Of a stretch of 64,000 nt of DNA, positions 13,370-26,159 are shown in pieces (positions within the stretch are counted from its first letter, which is position 1; every line of letters starts with the position of its first letter). The DNA is taken from contig JAHBMJ010004650.1 in the NCBI GenBank assembly GCA_018398765.1, positions 1 to 64,000 of the forward strand, in the 5' to 3' direction. Both the position numbers and the translations under genes were made by a program. Source of the DNA: Chromera velia. Its lineage: Eukaryota; Sar; Chromeraceae. Below the pieces are notes generated by a model. That model searched no databases, had not been told where the DNA came from, and saw nothing but the letters and a program-made list of their open reading frames with translations.

Positions 13370-16074
13370 TATCTGTCTATCTGTCTATCTGTCTGTCTGT
13401 CTGTCTGTCTGTCTACTCGGTGACTGACTGATAGCGACGATGTGCGTCTTCTCGTCGTCCTCTGATGGCACGGCGTTCATGGACGTGTAGAAGATCACCA
13501 TGATCTGCATGCACGAACACACGGACAGGGAGAGAGCAACAAGCAACAAGAAAAGAAAGTTAAAGAGTGACGGCATGCATGTACGGGAAGGAACAGGACA
13601 GTCCTTGAGTGTGCATGCGCATGCAGAGTCAGGAGAAGAATGGGCACGGACAAACAATCTTTTTCTGCCGAAATAAGCTGCTGACAGCATCAGTCCCAGA
13701 ATGCAAACTTGCACGATCGATCTGAAATGGTGGTTGCCTGCTGACCTGAACGGCGATGAATCCCAAGACTGCATACGTGACTTGCAGCGTCATGTGAAGG
13801 CACCGTTGGCACACCGCGTCGGGAGTCGTGCGGTAGAAGCCGACGTCGCATTGCGAACAGACGGGCTGCAAGAATGTCACAGTGCAAGAGAGCCAGAATC
13901 AGCGATGTGCTCCCACCTTGCATCTCTTGAGATCAGCCAAGTGCATGTCCGCGTTTCTATCTGTCTATGTGCATGTCTGACTGAAACTTTGTGTCTACGT
14001 GCCTGTCTCTTCGCCCTACTCTGTGGCTCACTTTGTCGCTCCATGAGCACACTTTGAAAATCTATTTTGATTTATGGTCCCCTGTCCCCCTCCGATCCCG
14101 CAGTGAAAACTAAAGTCAAAAGGTTTCGGTCCATGAGAACCGACGGAAATGATGCTGTGGACGTCAGCCAAGGAGACACCAATCATTTCTTCCGGCCTGT
14201 CGGTGCACAGACTGACTGACCCCTCTCATTCCTTCCGCACACGTCACATTCGGTTGGGCGATGCCGTCGTCTGTCTCGATGAAGACGGTCTCCTCGCAGG
14301 TCTGTCCGATCGGACATTCGACAACGACAGCTGTGGGGAACAGTTGAGCGAGGGCAAACCTGCATGGAGAAACAGAGAGAGAAGAGAAGACCGATGATCG
14401 ATGATCAAGGAAACTTCAGTCCAAAAAGAAGGTACCTTTTTTCATTCATGTCTGTATGAGAATGAATGCATGCAAATGAATGCTTGCAAAGATCAGGAAA
14501 CTTCAGTCCCAAAAGAACGCTCCTTGAAAGCTGGAAAAATGAGACAATCTGCCACTACAGTCAATGAAAGTCGAAGCTGGTAGAGAGTCATCGTGGGGGG
14601 CACCCAATTTGGCTGAGTTCTTTTTTTTTTTCTGATAGGGTGGCTGATGTGTCGGGGTTCTCTTCTCACCGAATGTTCATCAAGGAGCACTGCATCGCAT
14701 TGCGTTGCATTCAGGTCGTTGCGACAGTCGCATTTATCAACAAAGTCTGGCTTCTTCCTCCATTTATCAGTTCTCACCCTGGATCAGGTTTCGGTCTCGG
14801 GTGTTGTCCTGCTTCGTAGACATTCTCCGTCACTCCCACATATCCCGCCTGAAGTCTGCGTGAGCTTTCCCCTGCTCCTGTCGCCTCCTGGCTCCGCTTG
14901 AGTGATCCATCCGGTTGGACTTCCTTCGACTTGCCGAACAGATTACCTTGACAGGAAGTATCCGCAGGACACGGCATGCACTTCCCCGCAGTCCAGTAAG
15001 TGTAGTCGTCTGCTTGCACGTGCAGGCAGGCAGGGAAATGGAAGGAAGGAACTTGCAACGGCTGAACGATAAGTCGGATGCATATGGGCAGGGACAGACA
15101 TAGGAAAACGGAAGAGAAGACCTGTGAGATACTGCAACCCTATTCAAACAGAATGAGCATAGGCCTACCGATGGCGCCCGGTCGTTCCTCTGCGTTCTCT
15201 GCGGGAACGAAGTAGGATTTCTCGTTGCACGCGCATGCACTCGGGTGTGTGCTGTCCTGGGGGCTCTGTGAGTTCTGAATACAGTCTTGGCAGACAGGGT
15301 AGACCTTCGTTCTGTCCACCCGCTGCCTTTCCTCAAATGAGATGCCACGGAGGTCCTGCCAGAATCCAGCACTGCATCCATCCACAAAAGAGAGAGAGAG
15401 AGAGAGAGCAAAGAAGGTAAAGTGATGCCTTTTGATGAATTCTGTTCAGGTGGAAAGGTTCCGCAGGAGAAACTATGCCATGTCATGCGAGCATCGTTTC
15501 ATCTTTTCCACTCCAGTACTAGTCATTCTTGTGTGTGAGTCGGAGAAAAACAGGGCGCTAGCTTCGCCCAGTGTCAGTTGAGGAGACCAGCATCCACGCA
15601 TAACGAAAGACTCATGCATGCATGCGGACCCACCGGCAGATGCAGGGTGCCGTCTGGGAGATCCTCTCGGACCCATAAGGGCATGCAGCCACTCGCACAA
15701 GGAACGTGCAATTGCCTTCATTCCCTGAGAGGTCTGTTGCCCGCACCATCACAGTAGTCTGTCCAGGGGGGAAAGCAGATCCACTCTCGTGGCTGAAAGA
15801 GAGGCGAACCTGCACGAAAGATACCCAACGAACTCCAACATATGGTCTTTATTTCTCGTTCGTGCATGTGCAAATTCCGAACGAACGGTGGGCAGAGGGC
15901 CGGAAGTTGACAGGGGCACGTACTCCGGGAGGATTCAGGCCCAGACGGCATGATGGGCGTTCAGACTGACATGAAGACATGAGAAAATGAAGCCACGCAA
16001 CACATGCAAATCGGGAAAAGCGAACGAAATAGCGAGAGAAAGACAGACAGACAGACAGACAGACAGATAGACTG

Positions 16075-16155
<81 letters not shown>

Positions 16156-17133
16156 ACTGGAGAAACATGAAAAAGAAAAGGCTCGAAACGAGCGAAAGAA
16201 GAGAAAGCGGGGACAAGAAAGAAACATAATACAAAGAAATTTAAACTTGAAATAGAGCTCACAGCAGCAGGAGTGTCCACATTGTCAAAAACAACTGGTG
16301 CGACTGGAAATGTGACGGGAAGGTTGTCGAGGAGGATTTGGTTGCGGTCGATGTTGGGGGGGCAGAGGACGGTCGGCCCTTCCTTATCTGCATGCGAACA
16401 TCATTTCATTCATTCATGCGTACGTATGAAGCGAACAAGTAAAGAAACTTCACATTCCGCTTCAGAGAAAAATCAGACTTGCAGACAGACCTCGGACAGA
16501 AATGGTGAACGAACATGAGCCCTTGTTTCCCTCCGTATCCGTCGCTGTGATCGTCACGTCAGAGCTCCCTGCAGGGAAGGCCCTGGGGACCGTCGGATCG
16601 TTGACCACAGAGGCGATCCCTCCAGGGTCTGTGATGGTTACAAAGCTGTAAGACCCTATCTGGGCCTGGGAAGAGGAGGGGTCAGTCTCTGTGGTGTAGT
16701 CAGGACAGTCGAACGAAGGGGGCGTGACGTCTGCATAGAATCCAATTCAAAGGGAATTATGAAATGTGAATGATCGACTGCATTTGAATCAGACGAGCGA
16801 CTGAATGTCGATGGGCAATAGACAAACGTGCTTCATGGTTTTTGATGAATCAGGAAAGACGAGAGAGAGAGCGAGGTCCTGGAGGAATTCAATTCATGGA
16901 CTCGTAAGAGGGGAATCGGCAGGTGCATGGGCGAGACATAAATTCACAAAAAGACAAGAAAAAGAGGAGCCCGAGGTCAATCGTTCTTCTGACGGACCCC
17001 TGCAGATTGTTCTGATGCTGTAGTCATTCCACTTGGCTTCCTTCTTCAGAGGAACCGGGGAGCAGTGCTTCGAAGAGTCGCCATACAGAATCAGGGGGGG
17101 CGGGCAGGAGAATGTGACAGAACTGCAGGCAGT

Positions 17134-17168
<35 letters not shown>

Positions 17169-20100
17169 CAATAAGCGGGTGAGGCAGGCAACAGAAGTCT
17201 GTGCGTTCACTTCGAGGCTTTCGAAAACCACCAGAATCCGACTTGCCATCTCTCTCTGTGTCTCCTGAAAACTACAATCTAGTGGACTTTCTCTACACTG
17301 ATCCAGAAGTCCCCTCCCTCTGGACGTACACGTCAAGCCTCCCACACTCAAGGCCTGTATGTTGATTGCTTGAATGATAGATCCATCAATCAATCAATTG
17401 ATCATCCCATTGGCTCACTCACTCTCCAGTCTTCCAGCTGGCACCATCAGGAGGAGAAGCGGGAGTCATGAAGCCGTAGACCGGTGCTTCGGGGGTTTCT
17501 CCTGAGCATGTCACGGCTGCACAGAAAGAAGGAAGTAACAAGATAGAACAAGTCAGGAGAAAGCAACGAAGAAAGTGAGCAAAGTCAGAGTGCAGTATAT
17601 CAACATCTGGCCCTAATTTTTGCCAAATCCTTTGCGTGAACAGACCTCGGACCATGCATGCAAGTATGCCGTGCCCCAAAAGGATTCCGCCCTCTCACCG
17701 GCCTACCTTCACATCCGGACGTGCCCGAATCTTGTTGCCACAGGGCCTCTGGAGGGTCTGCACCCTCGACTCCCGAACACGTCACCGTCTGGCTGCCCGC
17801 CTCCAGATATCCGTCGTTGCACCTGCGTGCAGAGAAACCAAACACACAAAAAACAAAATCGAGGGGTGATACATGAAGGGAATCATTCCACGCAAATGCA
17901 TAAAACGTGAAACCCACGAAAGAAGACCGGACACAAAAGACAGGTAGGTACCTTGAATGCCAAAAAATACAGAGATCACGAGGAAGAGAACATTCCTATC
18001 CACACACACGCACGAGCGAAGAGGGCTGACGTGAAGGTGACCGAGTCGAGAGGCTGCCAGAATCCATTGGGAGGACTGGAGGGCGTCATTGTACCCCCCA
18101 CAGGTACACTGGGCGCCTCACCGCCACACTCCACCGCTGCATGCATGCAATTCAGTCAGTCAGTCATGTCCCAAAGAAGTGGAGGGAGGGCATCGAGGGT
18201 CACATGAGCATTGCGCACCTCACCAGAAATTGGCGTGCATCAACGAGTTGAAGCCAGACACTTGGCACAGCAGGACCAAAAAAAAGCAATACAGACGGAA
18301 GAATGCAAAAAAACCTCCGAAGACGGACGTATCACCCACACACAAAAAACCAAAAACGAGGTCGACGGTGCCGATCGATGCAAAGTCAGACGGTGCATGG
18401 AAACAAGAGGCTCACGTCTGCAAGAGGCTGAGGAGGCCGGGAAGGAGGCGGTCAGCTGGGTGAGAGCCTCGCATTTGACGGTTTGGGGCCCTCCTCCCGT
18501 TTCAGCGGAGAATCCAGGGGGGCACTTGAAGGTTGCCTGCAAAAGATAATTTATATTTCATTTATACGTATGCTTCTACTCACACATTCTTTCATAATGG
18601 TCTCAAGTGAAAATTCAGCGTGAAAATTAAACCTGGATGGGGTGCACTGTAGGGGTATTTTAGGAGAAGAGAGGAGATGCGGGCTCAAAACAGTCACCAA
18701 CCTCAGCTCCTGTAGTCGCGACAAGGGACGGGTTCGTGAAATCGAGCCACCCGGGGCTCGCGATGGACGGCTGATTGTCGCAGAGAACGGCTGCAGCACA
18801 GCACAGCACAGCACAAAACAGTGCATGCACAAAGGACATAAACAAACGATCATGCACGTGGACGAAGAGAGAGAGGGGGAGAAAGAGCGCAACCAAAGGG
18901 GACAGGAAGGATGAATGACGAGAGTAGCATGAGCTAGTTCTCGAAAAAGGCCATTCAAAAACAGTGTAGTTCCTTCGTTCCTTCCTCCCTCCCTCCCTTC
19001 CTTCCTTCCTACTCTCCCTGCCCCATTCTCTACACCCCAACGCCAGAATCTGCGAGTGGATGATGACAAAAAAGAGACAATGAAACCAACGAACGCACCA
19101 TCACAGAACCCGCCGTTTCCGAGCCGGTCTTTGAATCCGAGGGCACAACTGCAGAGGAAGGACCCGCTTGTGTCGCTGCAGGAAGCGGTGCGCTCGACTC
19201 CCCCACTGCTGTGGTTGTATCTGCATGGCTCGCAAAAAGAAAAACGAATTGAGGCGAACAAACATTCACTCGATTATTGAAAATGAGTTCTCGTTTCCAT
19301 CGATCTAGGACACTGCTGTAAACCAAATCAGTAGAAAAGAAACAGACAGCGATGCACGTCCAATCTAAATGAGCTGGATGATCGGCTGATCCATCTAATC
19401 CAATCAAGCGTCCAGAAGATGAATGCTTAATATGGCAGGAGGGACAGTCACTGACCGGATGCTACACCCGTGGATCTCCAGAGAACACTCGTCACGATCT
19501 GCACACGACAGGAACTTCAATGTGTCTAGGGAGTCTATCGAGACATGCGTGAGTGGCCTATCAGTTTGGACACCTACAGAAACACGCTTCGAAATGTCGG
19601 GCCATACACCGAGAAGGGAAGGGTACAGCAAAGAGGATGAGGCTTGCAGGAAGCAAGACGAAAAAAAGTCATGCAAGGGCCTTGTGCAACTTGTCATCAA
19701 GGAGGCGACTCATTCGAACATTTAGCGCTGCATTCGTGTGTCCTGGATCAAGCATCTTTTTTCCCGCAGGAATGCAGGAGCAATCCAAAATCCTTCCTGA
19801 ATTTTGCTCCCTTCTCTATACACCTAGGCCATGGTCATTTTGAGGACTACTGGCCTCTTCTCTTGATTTTGTGAGAGACCTACAGACCTACCACAGATAT
19901 CGCGGGCTTCTAGAGTGAAGTTTGCAGGACACTCACAGGCCATCGATAGATCAACCCTCACGTTGCCGCCTGTGCCGGCCGCCCTGATGTTGTAGAATTC
20001 TCCAGCAATTCCCTTCAGGCGATGGACGAATAAAGAGAGAGGAAAGAAAGGACAAACAGTTTGAAGAGGAGGAGGAGATGCAGAAGGCATGTATACAGAC

Positions 20101-23100
20101 GCGATGCCCATAAATGCAGACAGTGGCATCTGTGAGAAAGCCCAGACTGCATGAAGAAAGAACAACGCCACGTCCAGACTTCGATAGATTGGTTGCTTCG
20201 TGTTCTGAATGAGCAGGCTCGGTGCCATCCCTCTTCACTGGAAATCGAAATCAGGCGAAGGTCCTCAAAATAGCATAAAGTTTGTTCAATGGACCGCTCC
20301 AAAGAAGGTCGGAAAAAGAGTACGTCGCAAAAAAAGTCTACAGTTTTCAATTGATTGATATCCGCATATCTACTTTTCAAAAAGCCTTGTTGCATGTCTC
20401 TTTCTCTCACCTCCATGCTGATTGTCGAAGCCATCGGGTTTGAAGGACACCCAGCCGCTCCGTCGTCCGTGACAGTGCCTCTGCAGACAGGCAGGCAGGA
20501 GGTGTCAATCTACTTTTCTCAAACGAGAAGGATCACTTTCTGACGACAGGTGCGTACTTGTCTGGTGCGTTATTGATCATATTCAATGTGGAACGATACG
20601 CGTGGAATTGGTATTCGGCAACTGACCGGCATGTGTCGTTTGCGAGGTTGCTCACCGAGATGCCCGTGTCTTGAGAAGTCACAGCATTGCAGGTCGATGC
20701 CGTGAAAGTTTTGTTCGGTACCGTTTGTGCTCCAATCTGTGGGCATGATTGATGGCAAGGAAGAAGGCAAAAGTAATCTGATGCGTTTGCAGCCTCTCAT
20801 TTGAGCTTTTTTGGCATCATTGATTTGTCTGTGGAGGACAAATGTGCTCTTCGCAAGTCCACAGAGGTTGTTCTTTAACTGTCATCTGCACATTCAGACG
20901 AAGCGTCATGCAAGATAAGGGTGTCACGACCCTCGTCCCCCTCCCTTTTCCCCTTTCCTTTATCAGAAAAGCCCCCTTCCCCAGTTCCCTCATGAGCATG
21001 AAAAGAGAGACGTTGAGAGGAGACATCACGCAAGACAAATTTATCATCATTCAATTGACCCACCTTCCCTTTCCTTTCCCCTTTCTCTTTATCAGTGAAG
21101 CTCCCTTCCCCAATTCCCTCATGAGCATGAAAAGAGACACAGTGAGAGAGATCATCATGCGAGACAAAGTTGGCACTGTTCAAGGAAGCCCCCCCCCTCT
21201 TAGAAGACCAAAAAAATCTTTGCTGAATGCATGTTCCTCGTGGACTGCTGAGAAGTGTCGGAATGGACTGGCCTTACTGACAGACAGTCCTCCCTCACAA
21301 ATGGTTTTTGCCTCATCTGTCCATTCACTGTCCTCTGACGGACATGATCATGCACTGACCAGGTGTGGCTGTGGCATGTTCAGTCTGAGGACTGTCGCCT
21401 GAGCACTGGGCTCAAACAGGCACACGTCCGGGGGTACTCCGTTGACAACCGTCCTGAAAAAGAAAGCGCACGCACACAAGGGGAATAAAAGGCAAGGGAG
21501 AAGACTTTATGTAAAAGTCCCTTCTTTTCTGGTTTCAAGACCTCATCAGCACTCCAAAACACAACAAAGGTCCACCGAGAATGAGAGAGAACGGGTGGAT
21601 TCATGCAATAGTGAGAGGTGTGAGCAGTTCTTCGACATTGGTTTTAGGGTACGTGCACAAGATCTGTCTGACGCTCGAGGGGTGAAGCTGCAAGTCGTTT
21701 GGAAACAGGAAACATCAGGCCTGACCTTTCGAACGCACTGGAGGCCCCGCAATCCACCCGCAGACTTTGAATGCAGAAGATCCCGTTGCCCCCAAACCCC
21801 GTGTCACAGGAACAGAAGAAGCTGCCGTCAGTGTTCGTGCAGGTGGCGTGGACGTCGCAGTTGTGCACATTCGAAATGCATTCGTCATCGTCTGCAGGCA
21901 AACAGGCAGAGAAATAAGAGATACAGTGTCGACATCGTCATAAGGAAAAAAAGAGTGAGTCAATCAAAAAACGCATCCTTAAGCCTTATTGGGATCGCAG
22001 ACGAAGATCTCTCTATCTCAGACGTGATCCGGCTTGAATGATCGATCATATCAAGTTAAAGTGAGCAAGTCAAACACAACATGCAGAATGCAAACGTACT
22101 TCGAGAAGGTACAACACCTGTTGGTTGCCCCCCGCGCATGCCATACGCCTTGGGGATAAAAGTCCATGCTGCCTTACATTTCCTTAACACTCCACGCCTT
22201 TCCAGGCAAACGCACGACCTCCGCTTAACTACCTGTATGCCTTCCGGGCTCTCTCCCTACCTGTGCAGGTGACCCCGCTGTCCGCACTAGAGTACCCGAG
22301 CGGACAGGCGCAGGCGAAGGACCCAAAGGTGTTTGTGCAGGCGGCGATGCTGGAGCAGTGGTGGAGGTTCAGGGCGCACTCGTTCGAATCTGCATGCATG
22401 CATGCCATCTCAGGAAGAGAGAGAGGAAGAAAAGGAGGCACAGAGGGAATTTAGAAAAGAGGCAGATTCACTGACTGGCTGACTGACCATTCACCGAGCA
22501 GGCACATTTAGAGTGATCTAAAATCATGCACGGAAGGTGACTCCAAAAGTGGCCATACCAGAAAAAGGGCAATTTCGTATATCTGCATCTGCCTGCCTGC
22601 CCGACCTGCACAGAAGGTCCCAGGTCCAAAGAGTCCGCTCCCACAGATGCAGGCAAAGGAACCCCAAGTGTCGTTGCAGACGGCACTCACGGCGCAGTCA
22701 TCGGTCCCCATTGCGCACTCATTCAGGTCTGCATGCAGAACAGCAAACGATTGGCAGAAATTCTTCAGAGTTGACAGACGCATTTGAATACGCACACAGC
22801 AAACGCCTCCTTCATTTCCATCAGCAAAGAAAAAAAGAGGAATATTATCGTGACAAATGGACGCACGCACTTGTGCACTGCGTTCCGTTGGGCATCCCCG
22901 CAGCGACCCCCGTGTCATTGAATCCTGTGTTGCAATGGCACTCGAAGGACCCGTTCGTGTTGGAGCACAGAGCCCCGGCGTGACAGTCGTGGACCGACGC
23001 TTGACACTCGTTAAAGTCTGCAAGGAAGGAAGGAGAAAGGGAAATGAATCCGAAGCGAAAAAATATTCGAAGCACTTGAGGTAGAGAGAGGAAGAGCGAA

Positions 23101-23573
23101 AAGAAAGGCGACATCTCCTTGACAGGACCTTCTTCTTGTCGTACAGAGATTTGATCGCATGAACACACAGCCCAATCCCCGATAAATATCGGCAGAGACC
23201 GGAAGAACGTCACAAACTCATTCGGGCCTGTCGATCGCTCACGGTCTCTTTCTGTTTGCTCCGCAGACAGATAAGATGTCGGTCTTGCCCGCAAGACCCG
23301 AGGCAGAGGCGTTGAATGTAGAGAGTCGCTGGTCAATATGAACAGTCTCACCTGAGCAGCCTCCAACGATGCCAGTGCCAGTCCACCCAGCAGAGCACGC
23401 GCAGAGAAAGGAGCCATGAGTGTTGGAACAATTTGCCGCAGGATCGCAGTTGTGGTCCGTCGTGTTGAGACACTCGTTCAAGTCTGCAGGTACGAAAAAA
23501 GTGCTGATTGTTTTCCTTCTCAAATTGTGCGTACTCACAGACTTCTTTCCATGTGCATATTCGCGTGCATGTG

Positions 23574-23611
<38 letters not shown>

Positions 23612-23617
23612 TACATA

Positions 23618-23658
<41 letters not shown>

Positions 23659-26127
23659 ACACACACACACACACAGACAGAGAGAGAGAGAGAGAGTCCG
23701 ACGATTTCATTGACTCCTTCATTGAATGCCAAAATGCTCATCAAACATTTTTAGCCCCGTTTCTGTATGATGATCACTCTCTCTCCTCCTCAAGAACCTA
23801 TTTGGCATGATCGAAACTTGATGACCCAACTCAATTTTTTATCATGCGGAAGAGACGTGTTTGGCCAGTCTCGCGCCTGAGTAAAGGGCTCGATCGATCA
23901 AGAGAAAATTGCCGTGAGCGTTAAACAATACTCTTTCTTCTCCAGAACGTGATTGAAGGAAGCATGCAGGTGCACTCACCTCCGCAAAATGTTCCGTTGC
24001 CCTCAAATGCCGGAATGCAGGTACAGGCAAAAGAGCCGTTGGTGTTGCTGCAGTTTGCCCTGACGTCGCAGTCATGTACTCCGATTGCACACTCGTCGAC
24101 TTCTGCAAAACGCAGGCAAGACATGATCGAAATGTACTCAAAGGAAAGACTCTGAGGAGCAGACGAAACGTTCTTTGTGTACATGTGGAGTGGGAGGGAG
24201 GAAGATGGAATTATCGGCTTCAATATTTTTCGGCTTCAATGACTTTGGTCCGTGCATGATGCACGCATGAATTCAGAGTGATAGGGAAACAAGGATTTTC
24301 CCTGACTGTTTAGAGAGACCCGCCCACCTGTCCATGACTCTGCGTAGAATTTGGCCACCAAGCCACACCCAAAATGTGAACTCGGGCTCTGAACCCTCCG
24401 AAGGACGAAGCGGTGGAAATTGAAAGGCCCTCCACGAAGGGCCACAGACCACCTTCGTTCCTGCATTCCCACCCAGTCAACCAGACCCGTGAAGTTGTGC
24501 AGAAGCGTCCAAGGCCCGCCTGTGCTGTTGGCTCCTGACAGAGTCATCTCAGATGGAGCGCTCAGCTCGTCAGCACGCGCTTGCCATGAGTATCCAGCCA
24601 CAGTCATGTGACAGGGAGTCCCCAAGATGATTTCCGTATCGCTGGCACTGGTGCTGTTGAAAGCCTCGATCTGAAAATTCATGGTGCACCACCCACGTCC
24701 GCTGCTTGACGCATCGAAGAGGGAGGAAGGCAGCCATTCAGTTGGAATGATGCTCGCGTCACCTGTCTGTCCTGCCCACGCGTTTGGAGTGTACATGCGA
24801 TACTGTCCTGGACATATTGGACCTCCGTAATCTTTGTAGATTGTCTCCCGTCCGTTGAAGAGACGGGTTATGTCCTTGGTCCAGGTGAAAGAGTCGCTGT
24901 CTCCACGCCCGATGTCACTCTGAGGAATCTGAATGCCACAGAAAAGACCATCCCCGTCTAAGCCATTGCCACAGGAGCAGGTGAAGCTACCGTTGGTGTT
25001 CGTGCAATTGGCTTTTGGGTCGCAGTTGTGCACTCCGGCAGCGCATTCGTCTAGTTCTGCAGACAAGGGAAGATGATGATGACATATGGGGATGCTCGCA
25101 GACACCGAAAGCTTTGAAGCATCAGGACACACGCATTCAGTGTGACATGAATGGAAGCATCCATGATCCAAAAAAGTGTACGGATCCTCTCGCGACACCA
25201 CACGAATGCTACAGCGTCCACAAAATGTTCCTCTGGCTGAAAGGAACTGATTGCCGCCGGCGGCACACTATCGAACTCTGCAAGAACCGAAAAGGGAAGG
25301 GAGCCGTGGAAACGATCCCGAAGTCTGATTTGTGTGCAATTTGAGGTCTGCAAGAGCTTCCTTTCGTCGAGGGGGAAAGCAAAGATTCAAAGACCGGTCA
25401 ATCGGAGAAATTTCGCATGTGAAAGAAATTGAGTTGCTGTACAAAATCAATGAGGAAGTACAAGAGGCATCACCGTTGAAGAAACGCACAGCCACAAACG
25501 AGCCGTTAAAAGCAGGAAATACGTCAAGGAGCCGTTGAAAGCAGGTTCAATTCCTAATGGACAAGCTTAAGATTGGACTGTAAGCCTATAGTTGAAACCT
25601 GCGGACCTGCCCAATCTGTCGCGAGGAAATAAGCCTGATCTCCGGTGTAAAAAATATTGGGCCCGCTGCTTGCCCTTCGGAGGGTGAAGGCGAAAAATTT
25701 GAAGCGTTCGCTTGTCGTGTTTGAGGCAAAGGTTTTAAGCTCCAGTGTAGTCCAATCTGACACTCCGCTGTAGGAATGCAGCTCCGTCCATGGGCCTGCC
25801 GAGCTGTTGGCTCCTGACACGCTCATCGCTGAGGGATTTCGAGTCTCGCAACAGTCATTTGCTTGCCAGGCATACCCTTTGAGAGTGAAATAACAGGGTG
25901 TCTCAAGAAAGATCAGAACAGCTGACTCAGCAGCAGCATCCAGACCTGCACTCCATGCCATGCATTCAGAAGAACGATGGAGTAAGTGGTGCATGACTCA
26001 AGTTCTTTGCATGACAGCGGAAACAAGTCAAAGTATGGTCGAATTTAGTATTGTCTTCAATTCTTGAAAAAACAAACAAAAGGAACTGCAGACAAGCAGG
26101 AGGACGGACAGACATGCAGTCGGTCAT

Positions 26128-26159
<32 letters not shown>

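Noticed and set aside
16044-16280. Ser-Leu/Phe-rich minus ORFs near the second HYR domain
   Set aside because: They arise from the GA/GAAA/GACA microsatellite in the intron.
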